DNA of 64,000 nt from Antedon mediterranea (GCF_964355755.1 NC_092678.1:7596922-7660921); one strand, 5' to 3'; shown: positions 47,658 to 60,077, numbered from the stretch's first letter. Program-made: numbers and translations. The notes: generated by a model not told the origin, from the letters alone.

Positions 47658-47698
47658 AGTGCGGATAACCAAAAAACACAGCATTATAATAAACTTAC

Positions 47699-47929
47699 AA
47701 ACTACTTTCACTGTAAATGTACATCTTCCTGTATTACCAGCAGAATCTGTAGCAGAACACATGACTTCAGTTGAACCAACATTAAATGATGAACCAGAAG
47801 GTAGAGAACAAGTAGCTGACAGACCAGTATCAACATTGTCAGTGACTGAAGGATTTTCAGGCCCACGTTGTGATGTACTTGAGGTTGTCAAAACTACTGA
47901 TCGACAGTTGACAATGGGTTTCTCATTAT
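47699..47929 (-). CDS. Gene A exon: HYR domain 2
   Basis: The 231-bp phase 1-1 exon encodes NEKPIVNCRSVVLTTSSTSQ, RGPENPSVTDNVDTGL, SATCSLPSGSSFNVGST, EVMCSATDSAGNTGRC, TFTVKVV with a T|GTAAGT donor. The second half is canonical. The first half is divergent: CPEN is replaced by CRSV and the usual VTW strand is lost. All four cysteines remain. The intron towards module 1 is about 10.3 kb and is filled by two foldback elements and a LINE. Confidence 0.88.
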
Positions 47930-47949
47930 CTATAAAACAATTTTTGTTC

Positions 47950-48130
47950 TAAGAGTTAAGGAAAATAAAACTTATTTTTATTTATTTCAACCACATCCAA
48001 CAGCGAAAAATCGCCGATTACAGGATGCCTTAAAACTCTTTAGATATAAATATAGAATTAAAAGCACATTAAAATACAAAACATGAAACATACAAAATGG
48101 CAAACTTAAATCGATTTAAGAACTTTAGAC
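47950..48130. repeat. Reversed LINE tail-like sequence
   Basis: TTATTTATTTCAACCACATC and GCCGATTACAGGATGCC on the plus strand resemble the 3' end of a minus-strand LINE. No coding part is attached. Confidence 0.35.
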
Positions 48131-49099
48131 TTAAATTTAGACAAAGTGTCAAAAAAAAATATCGATAGTCTTATCTTTAATAGAAATTAAAAACAACTTT
48201 TATAAAAGTAATAAATAAATGAAGAGTAACTAGTTAATTACATTTTAGTCCAGTAAAGATAAGTCAAAAATAGGGTGAACCTAGAACAAATTGCAACAGA
48301 ATTTTTTTTTTTTTTTGTCTGGTAAATATGGTTCAAATGAATATCATATCCAAATTTTACCAAAATCGGACATCGGGAAGTGGGTTAATTAGCATAAATT
48401 CAAAATGGCCGCCATTTGCTATTTTGAAGCCTCATATCTCTCTAACGGTTGGATTTAGACCACCTAAGTGCATTACGAGTAGATATAAATGTGATATTAA
48501 ACATTCTAATTAGCATATCTAAATTCCCATATGACGTACCTGTGACGTCATATATTATGTTATAACTGTTTAAATGACATTATACTATGCGAACAATTTA
48601 GGAACTGCAAGAAAACATGTTTCTTGACATTCTCCTTGTTGAAATGAACATTATTTCCAAATTTTACCAAAATCGGACATCGGGAAGTGTGTTAATTAGC
48701 ATACATTCAAAATGGCCGCTATTTATCATACCATTTTGAAGCTCCATATCTCCTTAACGCTTGGTTTTAGACCACCTAAGTGCATTGTGAGTAGATATAA
48801 ATGTGATATTAAACTTTCCAATTAGCATATTTAAATTGCCATATAACGTACCTATGATGTCATTAGACATATGACGTCGTGTATTTTGTCACAATAATGC
48901 TCAATTGGCATTATTCTAAGGGGAAAATATAGAAACCGAAAGGAAAAAAGGTTTTTAATCTCATGAAAATAGTAGAACATTTACCACATCCAGGTTAAGA
49001 TCAGAAGTTATTCGGCCACCCTTCACAACATGCAATAGAAAATTCCAGTTAATTTTCTGCAACTGCAACTTTTTGTAACTGATATATCTCATAATATCT

Positions 49100-49820
49100 C
49101 ATAAATAAACAGGATTCCTTATTCTGTAATGAGTCTGGGATTTAATAATTCGACCCCATCCTAAATATGGAGTTGGATCACAGTAAAGTTTCCCATCCAA
49201 AGTACATATATAGAAAATTTAATGTTGGCGCCGTCAAAATACTTCCACCATAAATGTAGGCACAACAAGTCTACTTCATTGGCTTTTCTGATGTCTTTTT
49301 TAATTTTGGACCAAACAGTTCTTGCTTCGAATAGAATGCATCCCTCTGTTTCTTTGCAAGTGCAGAGCATTACAAAGATGTTGCAAATTTGCTCCTTAAG
49401 ATGTTGTCTTTAAGTACCAATTATTCCACTATTTTTTGCTTCTTCTGTCTTAAAACGCAATTGCTTTTTTTAATTATAGCAAAGTAAGATATTTAATAGA
49501 TCCCCATCTGCATTCAAAGTTTCTATTCCATTTTTCTGACATTTTCTGTCAAGAAAGTTGAATACTGTCTTGTCAAAATATTAAATACTGTAATTAGTAG
49601 TGACAAGTTTGAAAATTACTTTATTCCGTTGATGTGTATCTTTAACTGATGGTTCTTCATCCTAGTTGACACTAGGATGAAGTGTCCTGTTATATGCTGA
49701 TTGCATCTTCGAAACAGCATTCAAAAGATAAACATTATATAAAACATCATAAAAAGTTGTCTCATAAATGATCAACACCAAACAGATGCAATGAAATAGC
49801 AACTTTGAAAGAGCAAAATG
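49100..49820 (-). pseudogene. Degenerate open frame in foldback element 3 interior
   Basis: The minus strand reads GIETLNADGDLLNILLCYN, TEEAKNSGIIGT, FEARTVWSKIKKDIRKANEV, DLLCLHLWWKYFDGANIKF and LYCDPTPYLGWGRIIKSQTH with several stops between. Its first part matches the frame inside foldback element 1. I recognise no domain; it may be a lost transposon protein. Confidence 0.4.
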
Positions 49821-50739
49821 GAGATGCTAACTATACCGAAAACTACAGTATGACATTTATCATTTCATGTATCATCTCAATTTCCAGTTGGGGAATTGAG
49901 ATGAGTTTGTGGGAATGATGGGTTTGAATAGCCTGACCCACAGATAATCGCCTCATTACAATATTTTTTTATTCCTTTACCAATTTAAGGAGATAAAGTT
50001 CTAAAAGATGTAGTTTTAGGAAACACAAAACAAGATGTGCGCTTGAGTACAAATCAGTTTCAGAAATACAGTTGATGATCACCTTTCATACGGTTCTGTA
50101 GAATAACTATTTTCATATTAGATTTTGTAAATGGAAACTTAATGATAAATTTCAACGGTTTTTACATATATATCTACTCGTAATGCACATAGGCTGTCTA
50201 AACCCAACCGCTAAGGAGATACAGGGCTTCAAAGTGGTATAGTAAATAGCAGCCATTTTGAATTTATGCTAATTGACCCCCTTCTTGAAGTCTGATTTTG
50301 GTGAACTTAGGATATCATGTTCATTTCAACAGGAAATTGTTAGAAAATTGTTTTCCTGCAGTTTCTACATTTTTTAGCATGGGATAATGCCATTTAAGCA
50401 GTTATAACATAATATATGACGTCACAACTACCTTATGACGTCATATTTACGTCATATGGTAATTTAAATGTGCTAATTGGGAAGTTTAAGGCCACATTTA
50501 TATCTACTCGTAATGCACATAGGCGATCTAAACCCAACCGCTAAGGAGATATAGGGCTTCAAAATGATATAGTAAATAGCGGCCATTTTGAATTTATGCT
50601 AATTAACACACTTCCTGACGTCCGATTTTGGTAAACTTTGGAAATTATGTTCATTTCAATAAGGAGAATGTTAGGAAACTTGTTTTCTGCAGTTTCTAAA
50701 TTGTTCGCATAGTATAATGTCATTTAAGCAGCTTGCTCA

Positions 50740-53700
50740 ATTTTATTCATTTGTCATTTCCTTTTCTGTCTTATTTAAATGTTTGAATGTGACCTTTTTG
50801 ATAATGTAAATGTGAGCACAGAATATTTTAACGAAGATAACTTAATTTCTTCACTTGAACATTCTAATTTATCATCAAACTTTTCTATATTTGGACTAAA
50901 CTGTCGTAGTGTTGTTAATAAGTTTGACTTAATCTCAAACTATTTAGACTCACTCGTACATGCCTTCTCCGTCATTGCCTTCAGTGAAACCTGGTTAACC
51001 GAAAAAGATAATATTAATCTATACCAGTTACCAGGCTACAGTTTGATTCACAATGATAGGAAAGATAAGAGAGGTGGTGGGGTAGCGTTCTATGTTACCA
51101 ACAAACTAACATATATTATTAGAAATGATCTGTCATCTTGTATGACTGAAGCAGAGACTATTTTTATTGAGATTGAGTTAGAATCAGGAAATAATGTTAT
51201 TTGTGGTATAGTTTATAGACCACCCTCTCGTTCCTTGCAAAAGTTTGATGATGAATTAACATGTATAATGCAAATGATTAATCTAGAAAAAAAGAAAGCT
51301 TACCTTGTGGGAGACTATAACATAAACTTACTCCAACAATCTACCGACAACACTATCCAATCACACTTAGACACAATATTTTCTCAGTCATTTCAGCCAA
51401 TCATAAAAAGTCCTACTAGAATATCCGATAATTGTGCTTCAATAATTGATAACATTTATTGCAACATCGATTCTTTTACTACGTCCCTTAAAAGTGGAAT
51501 ACTTATTACTGATATTTCTGATCACTTCCCAATATTCTGTGTAGATACTTTGGAAAAACATAATAAGCAATATCCTCGATTTGTATATAAACGACAATAC
51601 TCTCCTCAACAAACGGAGTATTTTTTGCAAGAATTACAAAGTAATCAGTGGAATGATGTGCTATTCTCAAATAATGCGAATGTTGCTTATCAAAATTTTA
51701 CAAACACTTTAAATAAAACAATTGATAATTGTTTCCCTTTAAAACGTATTAGAAATAAGGCGAACAAGTTAAAATCTCCTTGGATCACAGCTGAAATTGC
51801 CAGAGCTATCTCTCAAAAACATAAATTATATAAAAAGTACAAACAAAATAACACCACTACTAATAAAAGTACGTACATACATTTTAGAAACAAGTTAACC
51901 ACTACTATTAGAAATCGGAAAAAAGAATATTATATGGTCCAGTTTAAACGAAATAAACAAGATATTAAAAAAACGTGGACAATCCTAAATGATATAATGG
52001 GTAGGAAAAAGACTACCAATTTGCCTACAAAAATAAAATTGGGTACTGAGACTTTCTCTGATAATGATGAGAAAGCTGATGCATTCAACTCTTTTTTTTA
52101 TTAATATTGGAGAAAAACTAAATAATAAATTTAGGCATGAATGTCAAAATGATCAAATCACCCACAGAACTTTCTTAAAGGGAAATTTTACCTCTTCAAT
52201 GTTTTTTAAGCCTGTTACTGAACATGAACTTAACCACTATATTAAAAACACAAAGAATACTTCTCCTGGCCATGATGGTATAAGTGCCCAACTCATAAAA
52301 ACTGCTTCCCCGTTTATTTTAAAACCTTTATTGCATATTATTAATACGTCATTATCATCGGGCTGTGTCCCGGCTGATATAAAAATTGCTAAAGTTATCC
52401 CGGTATTTAAGAATGGTGACATCTCCGATATAAATAATTATCGGCCTATTTCCATTTTACCCTTTTTTTCCAAAATATTTGAGAGGATTGTGTATGATCA
52501 AACGATTTGTTACCTCTCAAAATATAACGTACTGAGTAAAACACAGTATGGATTTAGACAACACCATTCAACTAGTCATGCTTTAATACAATCGATTGAA
52601 AAAATCACAAACGCTATTGAGAATAAAGAGTTCACACTAGGAGTTTTCCTTGATTTATCAAAAGCGTTTGATACAATCGATCATGATATATTATTAGATA
52701 AGTTAAGATTTTATGGTATAAGAGGAGTTCCGCTAAACTGGTTCTCAAACTATCTTAAAAAAAGACTACAATACACATTTATTGTTAATACTGCATCTAG
52801 TAAAATGACAGTAAACACTGGAGTTCCTCAGGGATCCATATTGGGTCCATTATTATTTCTTATATTCATTAATGATATTAGTCTAGCATGTAACCATGTA
52901 GACATGATTATGTATGCAGATGACACAAATGTGTTTTATAGTCACAATGATATTACTCAAGCTTTTGATACAATGAACCAGGAGTTATCTATACTTTCGG
53001 ACTGGTTTATTGCTAACAAATTAACGCTAAATGTAAACAAATCAAAATATGTTATATTTAAGGCTAGAAATAAGTCAGCTGACACTACCCCACTAGAATT
53101 GAGGATGGGAAATGAATGTATAGTAAAAGCTACTGAAGTTACTAATTTCTAGGCTTATTTCTGGATGAAACTTTATCGTTTAATTTTCATGTAAATGAGG
53201 TAGCAAACAGTATTTCTAGAATAATTGGTGTCTTAAACAAAGTGAAGTCTATGTTATCAAGTAAAATCTTGTTAACGGTACACAATGCACTTATATTACC
53301 TAGAATAACGTATGCTATCACAGTATGGGGTGCTACTTCTGCTACAAACTTAAACCGTATACATATTCTCCAGAAAAAAGCACTTAGAAATATTTGTCAT
53401 GTTCATTTTATGCATCCTTCTCATCCACTTTTTATTTCAACCCAAACATTAAATATTTTTGACCTTTATACGAAACACACTGCTATATTTATGTATCAAT
53501 ATAAACATAATCTATTACCTGGACAGCAATGTATTTCCTACCAAGGAACACACATTTGGAACAATTTAACAGACTATATAAAACAATCCCCCACTTTAAG
53601 TTTGTTTAAACAGAGATTAAAGCAATATTATAACAATAGAAATATTTAAGTTAAGTAAATCACATTATGTTATTTTGGTTTGTTCTTTTTGTTTGTACTA

Positions 53701-53842
53701 ATTGTTTGATCTTTTTGTTAGGGTTACATGCTTAAAGCACTTGTGCTTATTTTGTATCCCATTCCATTATCTTATTATTTGTATTGTATTTGTATATGTT
53801 TTTATTTTGATTATGGAATAAAAATGTCGATGAATTGAATTG
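50740..53842 (+). mobile_element. Near-complete non-LTR retrotransposon inside a foldback arm
   Basis: The insertion interrupts the right arm of the 48.2-54.2 kb foldback element. Arm sequence ATAATGTCATTTAAGCAG stops at about 50738 and resumes as ATAACATAATTTATGACG after 53842, exactly the order seen uninterrupted at 50390-50415. The 5' part begins shortly before an in-frame stop and the ORF2 ATG at 50779. The 3' end is the short repeat GATGAATTGAATTGA. It belongs to the CR1/L2/Jockey group on its motifs, but to a different family from the LINE at 43.6 kb. Confidence 0.9.
50779..53649 (+). pseudogene. LINE ORF2 with two frameshifts
   Basis: ATG at 50779 follows an in-frame TAA. The endonuclease reads FGLNCRSVVNKFDL, IAFSETWL, RGGGVAFYVTN, GIVYRPPS, LVGDYNINLL and SDHFPIF. 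The frame is lost at a T-run (about 52091-52098) and continues in the next frame with the [88 protein letters not shown] second frameshift near 53150 separates the last segment (LNRIHILQKKALR, GTHIWNNL). The C-terminal domain also seems to lack several tens of residues between HNLLPGQQ and CISYQGTHIW. Otherwise conservation is high, so inactivation is recent. Confidence 0.9.
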
Positions 53843-55199
53843 ATAACATAATTTATGACGTCACAACTACCATATGACGTCATAGGTACGTCATATGGAA
53901 ATTTATATGCTAATTAGAATGTTTAATATCACATTTATATCTACTCGTAATGCACTTTAGGTGGTCTAAATCCAACCGTTAAGGAGATATGGGGCTTTAA
54001 AATAGCAATTATGGTGGCCATTTTGAATTTATGCTAATTAACCCACTTCCCGATGTCCGATTTTGGTAAACTTTGGATATGATGTTCATGTTCACCATAT
54101 CAACCAAATAAAAAATAAAAAATTCTGTTGCAATTTGTTCTAGGTTCAACCATATTGTTACTGCACTATTTCTTCTGTATTGAGTTTAGATGACTGTCAT
54201 TTAGTCTGACTTTCTAGTAATTTTTTAACATGATGAGGTCATCAAAATGTTTTGGAAGATAATTGTCTCTCTGACCAATAATATATTAAAATGTTTAAGA
54301 AATTTAGATACATGATGGACGACCTTTTAAATCTGATAATATATGACGTAAAAAATGAAAATCCAACTTTTTTACTTTAATTAACCATTATGCATCACAA
54401 CATCTGATTGGCAAAAAATGTTCATTTCATATCTATAATTCAACAACTTCCACAATAAGTTTTAATCATGAATATCACTTCAAATTTGGAGGAGCTACAA
54501 GAGATGGAATTATAGTGTAATGTTGAAATTAAGTGACCTTAGTTTTTCAAATTTTTTGACATGATGACATCATCAAAATTAAAATATTTGTAACTCCCAC
54601 ATAAGATAATTGATTGATCAATAAAATATTAAAATATGGAGGACGTGGTTCGGATAAGTGAGATGCGCTATATCAAATATCATTAGCTATGACGAAAGGG
54701 CCAGAAGAAAAGAATAATAATACAGAAAAAAAAGATGATTCCTTACAGTCAAGGCGCGAATAACTAATTCAAAGTTTACAATGCAGTATATTTACTGGGT
54801 TATAACATTTATTAGGTCTATAATTGGAGACATGCTAGAGAGTTCAATAAAGAGTTCATATATTCCCAGATGGTCACCCATTCAAGCTTTAGAGCCAGGA
54901 CCAACATTGCTTAACTTCGGTGATCTGACGAAATAAAATTTTGCCAAGTTTAGTACTCTATTCGTTTGTATGTTTGTTAGCATGATAGCGTCTACGATTT
55001 TCAAGTTATCATTCTAAATTTTTCGGTGTAGGTAGGTATAGTAGTTTTCTTTCAAATTTACCCACTTCTTTTGCCGTTGCTGTTTTATTGTTCGTAAACT
55101 TAAACTATTAATGTTGATAGTTAGTTTTTTAGTACCATTTAGTGTCATTTTGTATTTCATTCTGTACATCGGTATTATAGTCCGGTTTAAAAGATGTCA

Positions 55200-58145
55200 T
55201 AAAATAGGGTCCCGTGTGCAATTTGTGGTGAAAGTTGGCAACTTGTCTAAATATCTTTAGTGGGTCAAAATAAACCAGAAAAACGTTGTTGCCCAATCTT
55301 TTATGGGCCTTTTCAAAATGGCGGCCAAAATATTCAAATAGCTTATATCTTTGTAATGGCTGGTGTTACAGGTTTTATTTTAGTATCAAATAATTCACAA
55401 CATATATATTTATATTCACTCTAATACAACTTTTTGTCAAAAAATGGCTGCAAATACCATTTCTGGCATTTTAACCTTTGACCTTGTCTTCTTATATCTC
55501 TGTAACCAATAATCTTAGAGAGAAAAAGTTTAATAGAAATTGCTCAGAACGACTATATTTATATTTGATCTAATGAACTTTATTGTCGAAAAGTGTACGG
55601 AAATATTTTTATTGACCTTTGACCTTCACCTTCTTCTATCTCGATAACTACTGGTCATAGAGACATGTTTTTGGTCTTAAATTGTTCAGAGCATATATGT
55701 TTATATTCACTCTAATGAAACATTTTATCAATATGTGGCCAGAAATGGCTTCATTGACCTTTGACCTCGGTTTTCTTTATCTCAATATATACTGGTCACA
55801 GAAAAATAATATTTGACTTAAAATGGTCAGAATATATATTTTTATATTCATTATAACAAACATTTTGTATCAAAAAGTGCATGAAACCGAACTAATTTGT
55901 TTGTTTGTTTGTTTGGTAGTAAGGATGTGATTTCTGAACACATAATTCCGTAATTCTATTTCTGAACACGTAATTCCATAATTATATTTCTGAACAAATT
56001 AAAGGCCAAAATGAGTACAAAATTTCATTTTCCAATTAAAAATTTACTTCACAGGAGTAATGCTTTGAAATAAATTGTTTAATTGGAAAAAGATATTGCT
56101 GCAAGTTATTCTATAGACTTGGTCTTCCGACAAATGATGACACTGCCTGGAATTTTGTTTCAATGAAACATAAAAGTATATTATGGTAGGCCTACCATTA
56201 GATACGGGAATTTTAATAATAAAAATAAATTTGGATTTGGAAAATTAGGGCTCATAATGCATAAAGCATCTATGCGCTTCACAAAAATATAACACGTTTT
56301 CAATAAAATAAAACAGAAACTATACTACCAATTCTTGCCAAACCCACATAACTATATTCGGTTTACCAGCAATTTCATGTACATAGACTCTGGCCACTAG
56401 TACATAACTTACAGGTGTTTTCAGTTATGTGACCATCTAACTACAGTAGATGACAAAGTAAATCATGGAAGAATGAAATTACACATTTTAACGTTTGATG
56501 TAAGGTTCGCGGGTTTTCCATGTAATTCACTATAAAGAATGGAAGTGTTTGTCGGAGAGGTGAGTTTTGAAAGCTGATTAAATATGGGGATTGAAAGAGT
56601 CTAATGATTGATGAAAAGTATGTTTGCAATGCAATTTTGTAGATGGACAATACTGGTATGAACATGAGTATGAAAAAATACCGGTCTACCAAACCAACTA
56701 TCGGACAAAATGTTTGTTAAAATGAATATAAAAATATATTCTGACCATTTTAAGTCAAATGTTATTTTTCTGTGACCAGTATAATTGAGATAAAGAAAAC
56801 TGAGGTCAAAGGTCAATGAAGCCATTTCTGGCCACATATTGATAAAATGTTTCATTAGAGTGAATATAAACATATATGCTCTGAACAAATTAAGACCAAA
56901 TACATGTCTCTATAACCAGTAGTTATCGAGATAGAAGAAGGTCAGGGTCAAAGGTCAATGAAGCCATTTCTGGCCACATATTGATAAAATGTTTCATTAG
57001 AGTGAATATAAACATATATGCTCTGAACAGGGTGTCACGAAACCTAAGACCACGAAAGCTAAGACCCCCTAAGACCTAAGATCACGAAAGCTAAGACCCA
57101 GACCTAAGATTACAAATATTTATCTTTCGCACCTGCCTTGTATTTTAACTCCAAACATTTATTCTGAATACCACACCTTAGAATTGGCACTTTCATGAAA
57201 AAGAATCACATAAAAAGTAACAAATACATTTTTAAATTGATGATTTTACAGACGTTTTTCTCGCACACAAAATGACTAGCCTACAGTACAGTAGGCCTAC
57301 CCCATGTTCAATGTTTTTGTTTCTATGGAACGTCAAAAGAGCAAAAAGTATATAGAGGGCTGAAAACTCCATCTACAGTGTGGATGGAACAATGTAAAAT
57401 TAAAATTGTAATGATAATAGTATAATCATGCAAGTACGAAGAAATAAATACTGGCAAATAAATTTTAATTTAAAAATCATGATAAGTTTTTTTGTTTCGT
57501 TTTCTTTCTGTTTTTATACTTGTACTATTATTGTTGCTCTTTTGGCGCTCCATAGAAACAAAAACATTGAGCATGGGGAGCTCGAGGAGTTACATTACAG
57601 TATACAAAGAAACACATCTGTAAAATCATCAATTTAAAGGATTTATTTATTTGTTATTATGTGTTTCTCCTTCTGAAAGTACTTATAAGTCCTAATTTTA
57701 AAGTGTGGTGTTCAGGATAAAGTTAGTCAACAAATTTGGAGTCAAAATACAAGAAGGCATGTGCGTAAGAAAAACATCCTCTGAACCAACACAATGGAGT
57801 AAATATATACCAACAAACAACCCATCAAGTTTGTTTGTTGTAAAGAAAAAATATACATTTACTCAACGGGCGAAAATAATGTGAGTTTATCTATGTTTTG
57901 CGGTAGTATTAAATTATATTTATGGTAATAAATGAAACCTACGGTGTTTAAAATTATGTATGGATATTAAAACAAGTATTGTTTTTAAGCTGTAGTATAT
58001 CTTAGTATTTGTAATCTTAGGTGTTGGGTCTTAGCTTTCGTGATCTTAGGTCTTAGGGGGTCTTAGCTTTCGTGGTCTTAGGTTTCGTGACACCCGCTCT
58101 GAACAATTTAAGACCAAATACATGTCTCTATAACCAGTAGTTATA
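55200..58145. mobile_element. Foldback element 4 (family of element 2), interrupted
   Basis: The left arm (55240-55870) and right arm (56690-57019 plus 58106-58145) are inverted and rich in TTGACCTTTGACCT and ATCTCGATAACTACTGGTCA, words also present in foldback element 2. A second TIR element is inserted in the right arm. The interior (55880-56690) shows nothing coding. Confidence 0.8.
57030..58095. mobile_element. TIR element with 10-bp target duplication
   Basis: Near-perfect TIRs of about 85 bp start GGGTGTCACGAAACCTAAGA and contain CACGAAAGCTAAGACC twice. The perfect 10-bp duplication GCTCTGAACA flanks it (57020-57029, 58096-58105). The interior is partly palindromic (TTTCTATGGAACGTCAAAAG near 57320 against its inverse near 57545). 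No transposase is present. TIR length and a 9-10-bp duplication best fit a nonautonomous Mutator-like element. Confidence 0.88.
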
Positions 58146-58278
58146 AAAGAATGTTGTGTACAGAATCTGTTGAATGTAAAGAATATCAGGTGCCTGCAAG
58201 CTATCTAGCATTCATGTCTCTCTGGAAGACATGAAATCCTAGCCACTATATATTTAACTTGCTATATTACATACATAC

Positions 58279-58515
58279 CTTCATTAATAAATTGTACAGT
58301 AAAATTACATTCACCAGTATTATCATCACTATCAGTTGCATTACATGTTACAGTAGTAGGACCAGCAGGAAATGAAGAACCAGAAGATGGAGTACAAGTA
58401 GCAACCATGCTAACATCAGTGTCATCAATTACCGTAGGTGGATTCCAGGTTACAGTTGAGGGTGTACCAACAATGCCAATGTCACTAGGACAAGTCACAA
58501 TTGGTATTAAAGAAA
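58279..58515 (-). CDS. Gene A exon: HYR domain 1
   Basis: The 237-bp phase 1-1 exon encodes SLIPIVTCPSDIGIVGTP, STVTWNPPTVIDDTDVSM, VATCTPSSGSSFPAGPT, TVTCNATDSDDNTGEC, NFTVQFINE with a G|GTATGT donor. All four cysteines are present. It is the most divergent module (DDTDVSM in place of DNVDTGL), consistent with an older position next to the lectin domain. Upstream it joins in phase 1 to the fucolectin exon at 58938, giving YG-I-SLIPIVTC. Confidence 0.9.
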
Positions 58516-58937
58516 CTAGAAAGACAAATAATATTGTCTGCATAGCACAAATCAGTGCACATCACACATCGGACAGGGCAATCCATAACATTACTTGTGT
58601 ATGCCATAGAGTGGTGTATGATTACAGTCCTACCTAACCAGTATTTACAGTGTAAACAGGTCAAACATTAAACATTTTAAACTTATTTGGGACAAAACAT
58701 TGTATATATTATTATTGCGCACCAGGGAAACCCAATTTGTGGGTCCAAGACAATTTATTTTATAGCCAAAATAGTTCTAAGAAAAAGATGGGTCTTATGC
58801 ACTCAAATAAACTCAGAAATTTTAGTAAGTAAACTTTAATTATCTTTTTTTTTTTTTTGGCATACTGGTAATAAAACAATTGTTTGGCATCAAACTTATT
58901 TACTACATACTGCATTATAAATACATAATCAATTTAC

Positions 58938-59135
58938 TTCCATAAACATCGACCTCACAAACAGTGATCTCATTACTCCTCCTATGAATAAGAAATACAA
59001 ATCGTCCATTTCTATCTGGATCACACCTTACAAGGTGGTAAGTATCACTATCATCAATGTATCCACATCTGTTGCTGGCATCTAAAGGTGAATCTGCACT
59101 TTCAACAACATACACTTCTATCCCAAAATTAGGTA
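58938..59135 (-). CDS. Gene A exon: second half of fucolectin (FTP) domain
   Basis: The 198-bp phase 1-1 exon reads PNFGIEVYVVESADSPLD, ASNRCGYIDDSDTYHLVRCD, PDRNGRFVFLIHRRSNEIT and VCEVDVYG. This fits the C-terminal half of the eel fucolectin/tachylectin-4/pentraxin-1 domain: 'I.V..SAD....N..CG' , 'V.C....GR.V.......I.LCEVEVYG'. It is flanked by a good acceptor (TTTTATTTTACATGTAG) and the donor A|GTAAAT. The N-terminal half, with the usual fucose-binding His, is not found up to 64000 and must lie beyond the right edge. The domain binds fucosylated glycans in its family; the arginine in RCD matches the family's sugar-contacting region only tentatively. Confidence 0.85.
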
Positions 59136-59239
59136 CTACATGTAAAATAAAAGATGAAAAATCAACCAGTAACGCAAATTTCACATGATGTACATTTTTC
59201 AGTTGTATGGTACATTTATTTTCTCTTGGCCTGCCCATC

Positions 59240-60077
59240 AGAATATTAGACTGAATGCATTGGTAAGCCTATCGAATGCAATTGATGTTGAAACCAATTT
59301 ATCAATGGAACAATAGACCAACAAGTAATGGTTAATCCGTAATTGATCTTCCTACAAAATATAAAGTTACATTATTTGATTTTGTAAATGTTTTTGTATT
59401 TGTGGGGTAAGTTGTATTCATGTTCAAAAATATATCAAACCATTTGGATTCATGTCACATGTCACAAACAACATTTAATGAAAAAAATAAATACTATATG
59501 GTCCTATTGAGATAACTTTTTTCGTCTTTAAACGGTTGAAAATGTGAAAAATAAGTCGATTCTAATAATTTTAGTGGCCCGCTATGAATCCCAACATGCA
59601 TTGCGCATAGATTGATATTTTTTTTTTCTTCTGTAATTCATCCACTTTTCGATTGATCGCGAGGGCAAAACAAATGGAAGACTTCTAAATTTTCAACAAA
59701 AATACCGGGGTTTTTTTTTTCGCTTGCTCCCACTCTAGGAAGTGTAGGTGTAGACAATGGTTCTCGGAATGATAATGACTCAGGTAAAAAGGTTTCAGAA
59801 GGACGTTCTGGCCTCAATGTTTTCGGTCGGTAACCATTATTGAAATGCTTGATATTTGTAAAACTGAACCTACTCTGTCCAGTATTTACTGTAGTGAACT
59901 TGCACTGGTATTTAAATTCTTAATTATTCTTCAGCTGACAGAACTTTGGTATAGGCTCAAGCGTATTCAAAAACTTCAAAACTAAATACAAGCATGATGA
60001 ATGAATAATTGTTTACTTTCGACACGAGAAAGGGTCTTTGGTACTATTCAATTCAATTTTTTTCAATTAAAAAAGTA
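59240..60077. other. Gene A intron, noncoding
   Basis: I looked for the N-terminal half of the fucolectin domain here and up to 64000 and did not find it. No structured feature was recognised. Confidence 0.5.

Larger units (their letters stand above)
48246..54190. mobile_element. Foldback element 3, right arm split by a LINE
   Basis: The left arm (48246-about 48960) and right arm (about 50150-50738 plus 53843-54190) are inverted copies built from subrepeats of about 350 bp with CAAAATGGCCGCCATTT, ATATAAATGTGATATTAAAC and TATGACGTCA words. The outer ends share TTGCAACAGAATT / AATTCTGTTGCAA and AACCTAGAACAAATTGC. The interior (49000-50100) contains a decayed frame related to that of foldback element 1. 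Confidence 0.85.
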
